Assembly: GCA_963781805.1 (NCBI GenBank)
Contig: CAWAHF010000004.1
Span: forward strand, 5,952,001-6,016,000
Direction: 5' to 3'
Length of the DNA: 64,000 nt
Source: JAFGPL01 sp963781805
Lineage (GTDB): Bacteria > Bacteroidota > Bacteroidia > Bacteroidales > UBA10428
Every line of letters starts with the position of its first letter. Position 1 is the first letter of the stretch. Shown in pieces: positions 34,375-42,355 of the stretch. Made by a program: the position numbers and the translations under genes. The notes beneath the pieces were generated by a model. The model saw nothing but the letters and a program-made list of their open reading frames with translations. It was not told where the DNA came from and did not search any database.

Positions 34375-36330
34375 ATGAAAACCAGAATCCGTGTAGTTAC
34401 AGTAACACTTATGTTACTAGGTACTGTTATCTGTAACGCAACTGATATTGAACGGTTATCAGTTGTATATGCAAATCAATTTTCGGTAAACAATGTTGGC
34501 TGGACTTATACATCGGGAGTTGTATTAACTGCCTTCGAACAATTATACCTTATTACGGGTGATTCAAACTATTACAAAATAATAATAACGAATACGAATA
34601 AAGTATTCTCAGAATACGGAGATTTGAGTTATAAATGGCTATACAAATCCTGGACTGTTGACGATATCCGATCGGCATGTCAAATACCTACTTTATACAG
34701 GCTCATGGGAGACGAGAGATACAGAATGGGCGCTGATACCGTTTTTAGTTCTTTTCTAGATGCGCCCAGAAACTCGTATGGTGAATTTTGGCATAAAAGT
34801 TACTACTATAATGAGACATTACTGGATGGTATATACATGGCAGACCCTTTTTATGCCGCTTATAATCAAACATTCAACAAGCCTGAATTACAGGAAGATG
34901 TGGTACATCAGATAACTGAAATGTATGTACACGTCTGGGATTCCGTTAAAAAACTCCCCTATCATGGCTGGTACGATTATGAGAATGATACAACGGGAAC
35001 ATTTCCATATTGGGATATTGGACATACAGGTGTATCAACCGTTTTCTGGGGAAGATCAATTGGATGGTATGCCATGGCTATTGTGGATATACTGGATTTT
35101 CTTCCGAAAGATCATCCTGAACGGGATAGTGTTATAGGCATCTTTAATAATCTGGCTGAAGGTATTGCCCTATACCAGGATCCCGATTCTCTTGTCTGGT
35201 GGCAGGTAGTTGATCAGCCTAAAAGAGATTCCAACTGGATCGAGTCATCGGCAAGCTGCATGTTTGTATATGCATTGGCAAAAGGAGTGCGTATGGGGTA
35301 CCTCGATTCGTCTTATCTGGAAACTGCAACATCTGGTTATCAGGGAATACTGGATAAGTTTTTAGTTGATTATAACAATGGATTAGCCCTTAGAAATGTT
35401 TGCGTAGGTACAATTGTTGGCCCCGATTATGCATACTATGTGGACAAAGATAAAGCGACAGGTGGAAATCATGGTAACGGAGCATTTATTCTGGCAAGTA
35501 TTGAAATTGAAATGATGGACTCCGTTTATCCTCCCGGATTATTGGGAATCGACTCGGTGGTGGATGGAGTCATAAGTATTTCATGGCATAATAATCAACA
35601 CAATGTTCTGGGATATATTTTAGAACGACAAACAAACGGTAATTTTATAAAGATTACAGATTTAGGTGTAGATACAACCTGCTTTGCCGATAGTTTAATT
35701 GAAGCCAATACAGATTATATTTACAGGATATGTGCATATACCGAAGATGATACATCCCGGTGGTCTAACTACCTGAAAGTTACTTCAGCAAATGCAGGTG
35801 GTTTGCCTTCACCTGCTTTTTTGCCCTTTCCGGCGAATAATGCCAAAAGAATAACAACGGGGCAGGTTTTGAAATGGAAAAAAGGACTTTTAACCGATTA
35901 TCATAAACTTTATATTGGAACTACAAATCCGCCACCCTTTTTGGCGGATGTTAATGAGATTTCTTATACTCCGGAAAATCTAAATTCAGATAGTATTTAT
36001 TACTGGCGAATTGATGAAGTTAATGAGAAAGGAATTACAACCGGTGAAACCTGGAGATTCGATATGATAAATGTTGTATCTGCCGAAATCCATCAAAATA
36101 TAAATTCACTAAATATATATCCGAATCCCGCTTCTGAGAAGTTTTATGTTGAAAAATTAGAAGCAGGTAGTTTGGTTTCAATATTTAACCTTAGTGGTAA
36201 ATTGTTCTTTAGTAATGTAGTAAATAGTGAAATTTTAGAAATTGATATTAGAAACTGGCAAAAAGGGATTTATATTATTCAGATTAAGGATACTGAAAGT
36301 ATACTTTATGCAAAGCTAATTAAGATATAG
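34375..36330 (+). CDS. GH105/GH88-type unsaturated glucuronyl hydrolase with T9SS sorting domain
   Basis: 651 residues with signal peptide (~1-22). Residues ~35-385 are an (alpha/alpha)6 barrel of the GH105 type: WTVDDIRSACQIPTLYRLMGDERY (the DD pair corresponds to the region of the catalytic Asp) and TVFWGRSIGWYAMAIVDIL (W-x-R-x-x-G-W motif). Residues ~395-475 look like a fibronectin type III domain (GIDSVVDGVISISWHNN), ~480-570 a second beta domain. The last ~75 residues, starting SLNIYPNPASEKF and ending with IYIIQIKDTES, are a type A T9SS sorting domain, so the enzyme is exported to the surface or medium. Family members remove unsaturated uronic acids left by pectin or other lyases. Followed on the same strand by a GH79-like gene. 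Confidence 0.8.
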   Translation: MKTRIRVVTVTLMLLGTVICNATDIERLSVVYANQFSVNNVGWTYTSGVVLTAFEQLYLITGDSNYYKIIITNTNKVFSEYGDLSYKWLYKSWTVDDIRSACQIPTLYRLMGDERYRMGADTVFSSFLDAPRNSYGEFWHKSYYYNETLLDGIYMADPFYAAYNQTFNKPELQEDVVHQITEMYVHVWDSVKKLPYHGWYDYENDTTGTFPYWDIGHTGVSTVFWGRSIGWYAMAIVDILDFLPKDHPERDSVIGIFNNLAEGIALYQDPDSLVWWQVVDQPKRDSNWIESSASCMFVYALAKGVRMGYLDSSYLETATSGYQGILDKFLVDYNNGLALRNVCVGTIVGPDYAYYVDKDKATGGNHGNGAFILASIEIEMMDSVYPPGLLGIDSVVDGVISISWHNNQHNVLGYILERQTNGNFIKITDLGVDTTCFADSLIEANTDYIYRICAYTEDDTSRWSNYLKVTSANAGGLPSPAFLPFPANNAKRITTGQVLKWKKGLLTDYHKLYIGTTNPPPFLADVNEISYTPENLNSDSIYYWRIDEVNEKGITTGETWRFDMINVVSAEIHQNINSLNIYPNPASEKFYVEKLEAGSLVSIFNLSGKLFFSNVVNSEILEIDIRNWQKGIYIIQIKDTESILYAKLIKI

Positions 36331-36714
36331 AAACAAAATAAAAAAACATAAAACATGAAAACAATAACTGGTTCCAATTTTGGTATTAGTGAATCTAAAA
36401 CCCTTCCCGCTAAAGTTAAGGATATGCGAATGTTCGTGTACCATCCCTGGAGGGATGGGAAAAGGATTCTGCTATTTGGCTTATAGGACATTTCAATATA
36501 ACCGGAAAATCCTTCCAGACCGTTTCGGATTTTTTTGTAAATTGCTGATTGAAAAAACATAACTGTTAAAAGTGCTTTTTAATAAAGATAACAAATGAAT
36601 AAAAGAACAAAACATTCGGTTATATGGTAGTTGTAGCCAATTTATTTGTGCATCACCCTGAGCTAAGAAAGGTTCTTCTGACTTTAGTAACTTTACAATT
36701 TTTTAAAACTATAA
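36331..36714. other. Intergenic region with a short unassigned frame
   Basis: 384 bp between the GH105 and GH79 genes. A 43-codon frame starts at 36355 with MKTITGSNFGISESK and ends at a stop at 36486; it resembles nothing I know and could be a gene fragment. No repeat or promoter was recognised. Confidence 0.3.
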
Positions 36715-38292
36715 TTGAATACATATATGATTACTCGTAGAAAATTCTTAATAACTATTTCTGTTTTTTGGGTAGGAATATTGTTCTTATCCACTTTTTT
36801 TGCGGGCAGAAATTCGTCTGGTGAATCAGCATCAGTTCCAGGTAACTTAAAAATCTTAAGCCAGTCTCCTTCTAAACATGTACCTTACAATTTTAGTGGC
36901 TTAAGTTATGAATTGGCCCAATTAAAGGATCCAAAATTCTTCTCTGCATCCAATACAGAACTAGTCAGGCTTTTCAAAATCCTGAGTCCAAAAGGCGTTT
37001 TAAGATTGGGCGGGAACAGTAGTGAATCCTGTTGGTTAAAAGTCGATCCCGCTACAACTGCTCCACAACTTACCATACCGGATATGGATGCTTCTGAGCA
37101 CTGGATGCCACGTGAATTATTTATGATTCCGCCGGAATCCATAGATTCGCTCGCAGGATTCTTAGATGCCACAGGATGGCAGCTTATTTACGGTCTTAAT
37201 TTTGGCCATAGTTCTCCCGAAAGGCTTGCCAAAGAAGCCCAATTCATTGCAGAACGAACACACGACTATCTGCTCTATTTTCAGGTTGGAAATGAACCCG
37301 ATTTTTATTCGGCATCCAACAATCGTACCCGGCCGGCCGGCTGGGGTTTCGAAGATTATTTAAAGGAATGGACTGAATGTACTGAGGCTATTTCCGGTCT
37401 TGTACCCAACGCTAAGTTCGGAGGTCCTGATGTAGGAGCAAGTTCAGATTGGATTGCACAGTTTATCCCGGCTGCTTCAAAGAACTTGGGAAACAGATTG
37501 GTGGCTGTAACCGGGCATTATTATGCTTCCGGACCTCCGGATGACCCCAAGGTTACGACAGAAAATCTGCTAAAAACTAATCCGGAAATAGGTAAAAAGG
37601 CAAAAGAAATCTCAGAACTGGCTTCTAGCAACAACTTATATTATCGCATGACAGAAGGCAATTCATGTTACCGGGGAGGTAAACCGGGTATGAGTAATAC
37701 ATTGGCATCTGCACTTTGGGGAGGTGACTATATGCTCTCTTTGGCGGCTGCCGGATGCGGTGGTGTGAACTTTCATGGCGGAAGCCGAAACATGCTTCGG
37801 GCAGCATTGGGCAATCACCTGCCAGGTGAATTAGTTGCAAAGGAAAATAGTGACACCAAAGGCGGGTATTACACTCCGATTGCAGGTGAAGTGGAGTATG
37901 GATTCAAAGCCCGACCACTTTTTTATGGTATGTTACTGTCCAATCAATTTGCTGATGCTGACATGCATGATGTCTCTCTAACTGCAGAAAACATTAATGT
38001 TACTGCATACGCTGCCAAAATGAAGAACGAATGGCGCATAGCCATCTTCAATAAAGACTTAAAGAAAGACCTAAGCTTAACAATAGAATTACCAGCACCC
38101 TGCAAAAATGCGAATGTTTGGCGACTTACAGGACCAAACATTGATGCAACCGAGAATGTTTCATTGGCCAATACTGTAATTGGCTCTGATCTATCGTGGG
38201 TACCAAACACTGAAGAAAAATGCGTTATAAAAAATAGTCAATGTCAATTGATTGTCCCAAGAAGCAGTGCAGCACTACTTTTCTTAAAATAG
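36715..38292 (+). CDS. GH79-like beta-glucuronidase (clan A), Tat-type signal
   Basis: 525 residues. The N-terminus (ITRRKFLITISVFWVG) has a twin-arginine pattern followed by a hydrophobic stretch. The fold is a TIM barrel of the heparanase/beta-glucuronidase group: GVLRLGGNSSE, then YFQVGNEPDFY with acid/base Glu194 and YRMTEGNSCYRGG with nucleophile Glu314, the spacing of a retaining clan GH-A enzyme, and a C-terminal beta domain (residues ~425-525). GH79 members remove beta-linked glucuronic acid or its 4-O-methyl form, for example from arabinogalactan proteins. The assignment rests on motifs and general shape; a related clan A family is possible. The start at 36715 (MNTYMITRR) could equally be 12 bp further at the second Met. 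Confidence 0.7.
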   Translation: MNTYMITRRKFLITISVFWVGILFLSTFFAGRNSSGESASVPGNLKILSQSPSKHVPYNFSGLSYELAQLKDPKFFSASNTELVRLFKILSPKGVLRLGGNSSESCWLKVDPATTAPQLTIPDMDASEHWMPRELFMIPPESIDSLAGFLDATGWQLIYGLNFGHSSPERLAKEAQFIAERTHDYLLYFQVGNEPDFYSASNNRTRPAGWGFEDYLKEWTECTEAISGLVPNAKFGGPDVGASSDWIAQFIPAASKNLGNRLVAVTGHYYASGPPDDPKVTTENLLKTNPEIGKKAKEISELASSNNLYYRMTEGNSCYRGGKPGMSNTLASALWGGDYMLSLAAAGCGGVNFHGGSRNMLRAALGNHLPGELVAKENSDTKGGYYTPIAGEVEYGFKARPLFYGMLLSNQFADADMHDVSLTAENINVTAYAAKMKNEWRIAIFNKDLKKDLSLTIELPAPCKNANVWRLTGPNIDATENVSLANTVIGSDLSWVPNTEEKCVIKNSQCQLIVPRSSAALLFLK

Positions 38293-38410
38293 AATAGGAA
38301 AGATTATAACAAAGAAATTAAAATATCAGTTCCTTTAAGCAGAGGATATAAATTCCTAACCTGTTCTATCATTGGCAAATTAGTTTATCTACCTAAATCG
38401 TTTAGATTTG

Positions 38411-38500
38411 TATAACAAGAGCCGGATGAGCCGAGAGGTTCAAGTCCAATTCTGTGAGAGGCTTAGGGTGAAACTCCCTTTGCCTACTCGACCCGTCGAA
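38411..38500 (+). ncRNA. Degenerate group II intron 3' end (domains V and VI)
   Basis: Positions 38419-38452 are 34 nt long, the usual length of domain V, and begin GAGCCGGATGAGCC, then a GAGA tetraloop and GGTTCAAGTCCAATTC. Domain V of bacterial group II introns reads GAGCCGnAT...GTnCGGTTC; here the last arm has AA in place of GG, breaking two catalytic-stem pairs. Domain VI-like sequence follows (TGTGAGAGGCTTAGGGTGAA, then CTCCC...GCCTACTCGAC). No reverse transcriptase gene or other intron domain is visible nearby, so this is a relic. Confidence 0.65.
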
Positions 38501-38563
38501 CCGTTTAGCGGTCATTTGAGTCGTCCCGGAAAATATCTTCCCTAAAATTCTCTCCATTCAATT

Positions 38564-40969
38564 TTATTCCACCACCCATTCATGAATACCAGTTGAATAT
38601 TTCTTATTCAGCTTCATTCTGATTCTGAGCGAGGCAGTTGTTACAGGTGAAAATGTAAGTTCGTTCCAGGTATCTTTTGTAGTCTTATAGGGAGTAACCG
38701 GGTTCACTGGTTTCCATTTACCAGCTGACAGGTAGAGTAACTCCCATTCATCAGGTATACGGCAACCACCCTCGGGGCTGTCATCAAACCAATAGATTTT
38801 GGTGAAGGAGACTTTTTCCGGTTTCTTAAAATCGTATTGTACCCATTCCCATGAGTCGTTTTTCGGCCATAAGTGATAAAAAGGCCATTCATGGTCGTTG
38901 GAATTTTTAGGTTCGTACTGATCGTTTATTGCCATAAGCGCTTTGGTGGGTATACTGGCAGTAACTTTACTTTTGCCTGCAATTGTTGGAGCAGGTAAAG
39001 GTCTGACTACACTATCGGAAACCGGCAACCATACGGTCATTTGACCTGGACCTTTGTTATTCCATGCATAGTATGGGATTAGGGTAATATCCTGTGGATT
39101 TTGCAATTCAATTTCTTTATGCATATTGTATTTTGCCAGCCTGGCAGTCGTTTTAACCGCCTCAACACCATGCAACAGGGTATCGATAAATTCAGGAGTA
39201 AATGCACTCTTTTCATCAAACAACAGGTTTAACACGTTACCACCAGGGGTATATGGCCATTCGGCACAATACATAATGGGTCCGCGCTCAATGGCTATCT
39301 TACCTTTATCTGCTTTTACGCGGGGATCAGCGACAACTTTCCGCACATCCATTGGTAATTCCAGGGTGATTTTATCCCCTTTTTTCCATTTGCGGTTAAT
39401 CACAGCGTAACCTTTGTCGGTTTTAATTTTCAAATCTTTCCCATTGACTTTTAATATAACTTTTGGTGAGACATCATCCATAAAACTATATAAATTTCCT
39501 GGCAGAACTTCGTTTCTCGCCCAATCGGGAATCCTGAGTTTGAGTACAAATTTTTCCTGTTGCGCCGGATTCAATGTTATTTCTAAATTTCCATCCCAGG
39601 GGAAATTTGCCTTCTGGACAATTTCAATGTCCGAATTTCTGAATGGAAACTGAGCAGTATTATCTGCGTAAAGATTGATATAGATTTCCTTAGTTGTCTT
39701 TGCATAGAAATACCCGGGAAGAGAGGGAAGTAATCGTGCAACATTGGGAGGACAGCAGGCACAGCCGAACCAAGCGCTCCGTTGATGCTGACCAAAGGAT
39801 TCCAGAACATTCGGATAGAAAAATCTGTCGCCCGAAAGCGAAACACCCGATAAAAATGAATTGAATAGCGTGCGTTCCAAAACGTCATAATATTTGCCAT
39901 CGCCATCGTGCAGGAACATGCGCTGGTTCCAGAAAATATCTCCCACCGATGCACATGTTTCACAATAGGCAGACATATTGGGTAAAACATAGGGAGGATC
40001 AAATCCTTCGTTGCTGCCTCCTGACCCAATTCCACCTGTTATGTACATTTTTTGTGTCACCAGTGTTTTCCAGATACGGCTGGTTGCATTAAAATAGGAA
40101 TCGTCATTATAAATTGCTGCAATATCAGCCATTCCGGAATACATATATGTAGCCCTGACAGCATGGCCAACAGGTTCGGTTTGATCGACTACCTTTTTAC
40201 TTGCCTGGTTATATTCCTCACCTCCGGGACCTCTCACATCCAGGAAGAATTTAGCCAGGTCAAGGTATTCTTTTTTTCCTGTGACATTATAGAGTTTTAC
40301 GAGTCCCATCTCTACAACCTGGTGACCAGGATAGATATGCAGTTTGTCCCAACCAAAGTCTTTCACAAGCAGGTCTGCATTTTTAATGGCAATATCCAGC
40401 AGGGAGCGCTTGCCGGTTGACCGATAATGAGCCACTGCAGCTTCATATAAATGTCCGCAGTTATACAGTTCATGACTCAATTGGGGGTCGTTAACCCATC
40501 TTTGATGGCCCGCCCATGGATGTGTGTTGACCGAGTCAATGGTGCGGTTGGTATACAGATAACCATCGGGCTCCTGTGCTTTGGAAACATAATAGATTAG
40601 CGTATCCAGACGTGCTTCGAGTTGAGCATCCGGAATGGTCTGGAGTGAATAGCTGGCTGCTTCAATTAATTTGTAAATATCTGTATCGTCAAACGGATAT
40701 TCGGTGCGGAATTTCCCTTTCATCAGTTTGCCGGCTATTTTAAAATTGTCAACACGGCCGGTACTATAACACTGATTGATCGCAATGGGAATGGTAACTT
40801 CATAGTTTGTCCTGATTTTAGGCGCCCAAAAGTTGTCTGTAAGTCTTACCGAGGTAAAAGGTACAGGCTCTATGGGATACGTACCGGTTGTTTTCTTTTC
40901 GGAACATGAACTATTCAGAAATACTGCTACAATTAGAACGATTGAAGTTTTCACCAGGTTTGTTTTCAT
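38564..40969 (-). CDS. GH127 beta-L-arabinofuranosidase (lipoprotein)
   Basis: 801 residues; lipoprotein signal with Cys22 (LNSSCSEKK). The (alpha/alpha)6 barrel of GH127 runs from FTSVRLTDNFWAPKI (~38-52). Active-site residues align with Bifidobacterium HypBA1 with an offset of 1 as I recall it: acid/base Glu321 (SNEGFD), zinc ligands Glu337 and Cys339 (AYCETCASVG), and the Cys pair 405-406 (FGCACCPPN). It hydrolyses beta-L-arabinofuranosides, classically Ara-beta-1,2-Ara of hydroxyproline arabinosides. The region after ~650 is an extra beta domain resembling a discoidin-like carbohydrate-binding module (WEWVQYDFKKPEKVSFTKIY). It is the last gene of the SusC/D locus, 23 bp after GH27. Confidence 0.88.
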   Translation of the reverse strand: MKTNLVKTSIVLIVAVFLNSSCSEKKTTGTYPIEPVPFTSVRLTDNFWAPKIRTNYEVTIPIAINQCYSTGRVDNFKIAGKLMKGKFRTEYPFDDTDIYKLIEAASYSLQTIPDAQLEARLDTLIYYVSKAQEPDGYLYTNRTIDSVNTHPWAGHQRWVNDPQLSHELYNCGHLYEAAVAHYRSTGKRSLLDIAIKNADLLVKDFGWDKLHIYPGHQVVEMGLVKLYNVTGKKEYLDLAKFFLDVRGPGGEEYNQASKKVVDQTEPVGHAVRATYMYSGMADIAAIYNDDSYFNATSRIWKTLVTQKMYITGGIGSGGSNEGFDPPYVLPNMSAYCETCASVGDIFWNQRMFLHDGDGKYYDVLERTLFNSFLSGVSLSGDRFFYPNVLESFGQHQRSAWFGCACCPPNVARLLPSLPGYFYAKTTKEIYINLYADNTAQFPFRNSDIEIVQKANFPWDGNLEITLNPAQQEKFVLKLRIPDWARNEVLPGNLYSFMDDVSPKVILKVNGKDLKIKTDKGYAVINRKWKKGDKITLELPMDVRKVVADPRVKADKGKIAIERGPIMYCAEWPYTPGGNVLNLLFDEKSAFTPEFIDTLLHGVEAVKTTARLAKYNMHKEIELQNPQDITLIPYYAWNNKGPGQMTVWLPVSDSVVRPLPAPTIAGKSKVTASIPTKALMAINDQYEPKNSNDHEWPFYHLWPKNDSWEWVQYDFKKPEKVSFTKIYWFDDSPEGGCRIPDEWELLYLSAGKWKPVNPVTPYKTTKDTWNELTFSPVTTASLRIRMKLNKKYSTGIHEWVVE

Positions 40970-40992
40970 TTTCAGAAATTTAATATTTGAAA

Positions 40993-42207
40993 TTATTTTT
41001 TATTTAAAGTGAGCCGAACCATCAGCATGTCGTGTCCTCCAATGTTGGCAGACAATTCAGAATCAGTGGTGCCTATATTTTTATGTTTCCACAAATCTCT
41101 GACCTGATAGGTATTTTTTCGAAAATTAAGGCCTGAATTTTCAAAAGAAGAATGATAAACGCCAAATTGTTTCCAGTTAAACTTAAGGGGAACGGGAACA
41201 TTGCTTCTGTTTAAAAAGCAAAAACACGCTTCGCCATCCGATAGCGCTTTGACCCATACTTCCAGGTTTCCGTAATCGATAAACTTAAATGCCTGCATAC
41301 CCAGTTTATCCTGGTTCACGGCAATCACCTCTTTGTTGGTTAAGATTAAACGGATGCTGTCTTTCATATCCCTCAGGTCATTTCCCGCCATAAGCGGGGC
41401 TGCCAGCATGCCCCACAGGCTGAAATGTGTTTTATATTCGGTAAATGTCTGTCCACCGTTTCCAATTTCAAGCATGTCCGGATCGTTCCAGTGCCCTGGC
41501 CCTGCATATCCTTCCAAACCGACCTGTTTGTCCAGGATCTGCAGTACACCAAGACCGCCCCAGTTCAGGGTACAATCGAAACAATCCCTGATATCTGCAG
41601 TTGTTCTCCACAAATTGCCGATTCCTTCTGCCCATTCCCAGGGTTTGCTTTCACCCCATTCGCACATACTGAATACAATGGGTCTTCCACATTCTTTCAG
41701 GGCATCGCTCATTGTTTTGTATGCTGACTTTGCATCCTGGCCTTCGTCATAACACCAGTCATATTTCAGATAATCCACCCCCCATTTAGCATATTGTCGT
41801 GCATCCTGAAACTGATAACCACGGCTTCCCGGTCGTCCCTGGCATGTTTTGGAACCGGCACAGGAATATAATCCGAATTTCAACCCTTTGGAATGAATGT
41901 AGTCGGCCAATGCTTTCATACCTGATCGAAATCTGTCTGGATCAGCGATAATATTTCCACTACTATCCCTGCCAACCTGCCAGCAATCGTCAATGACAAT
42001 ATACTCATATCCGGCATCACGCATTCCGCTAGTCACCATGGCATCTGCCATTTCTTTTATCAGTTTTTCACTTACATTGCATCCGAATTTATTCCAGCTG
42101 TTCCAGCCCATCGGTGGGGTTAAAGCTAAATTTTCATCGGTTTGACCAACAATACAATTTGATTTTATTATTAGTCCGATAACCAGGAAAAGAATTGATT
42201 TTTTCAT
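40993..42207 (-). CDS. GH27 alpha-galactosidase / beta-L-arabinopyranosidase
   Basis: 404 residues with signal peptide (~1-22). Typical GH27 start LALTPPMGWNSWNKFGCNV, then IVIDDCWQ, nucleophile Asp150 in DYLKYDWC, and acid/base Asp205 in WRTTADIRD. The C-terminal ~90 residues are the usual antiparallel beta domain. It removes terminal alpha-galactose or, in some members, beta-L-arabinopyranose, in the periplasm. In the SusC/D locus it stands between two GH127 genes. Its leader (42208-42355) carries the same repeat block as the leader of the GH97 gene, the other probable alpha-galactosidase of the window. Confidence 0.92.
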   Translation of the reverse strand: MKKSILFLVIGLIIKSNCIVGQTDENLALTPPMGWNSWNKFGCNVSEKLIKEMADAMVTSGMRDAGYEYIVIDDCWQVGRDSSGNIIADPDRFRSGMKALADYIHSKGLKFGLYSCAGSKTCQGRPGSRGYQFQDARQYAKWGVDYLKYDWCYDEGQDAKSAYKTMSDALKECGRPIVFSMCEWGESKPWEWAEGIGNLWRTTADIRDCFDCTLNWGGLGVLQILDKQVGLEGYAGPGHWNDPDMLEIGNGGQTFTEYKTHFSLWGMLAAPLMAGNDLRDMKDSIRLILTNKEVIAVNQDKLGMQAFKFIDYGNLEVWVKALSDGEACFCFLNRSNVPVPLKFNWKQFGVYHSSFENSGLNFRKNTYQVRDLWKHKNIGTTDSELSANIGGHDMLMVRLTLNKK

Positions 42208-42355
42208 AAGAATTGATTTTCAATAGTATCTTATTTTTAAAATTCATGTTTTTTTTTGGCAAAATATTTTCCCGCAGATGTTGCAGAAAAATATCAGCGT
42301 AAATCTGCGTAATCTGCATTTATCTTCTTTCATTCCTGCTAAGTCAGGTTGGGAA
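42208..42355. repeat. Repeat block shared with the GH97 leader
   Basis: Positions 42226-42248 equal 18849-18871 exactly (23 bp), followed by CCCGCAGATG, CAGCGTAAATCTGCGTAATCTGC. This copy is the shorter, uninterrupted form of the block; the 18849 copy has an additional insert. The GCAGAT/CGCAGAT wording is a dispersed Bacteroidota repeat. Confidence 0.65.

Noticed and set aside
36355..36486. 43-codon frame MKTITGSNFGISESK...
   Set aside because: Too short, no family resemblance and no ribosome site that stands out; noted only in the intergenic entry.
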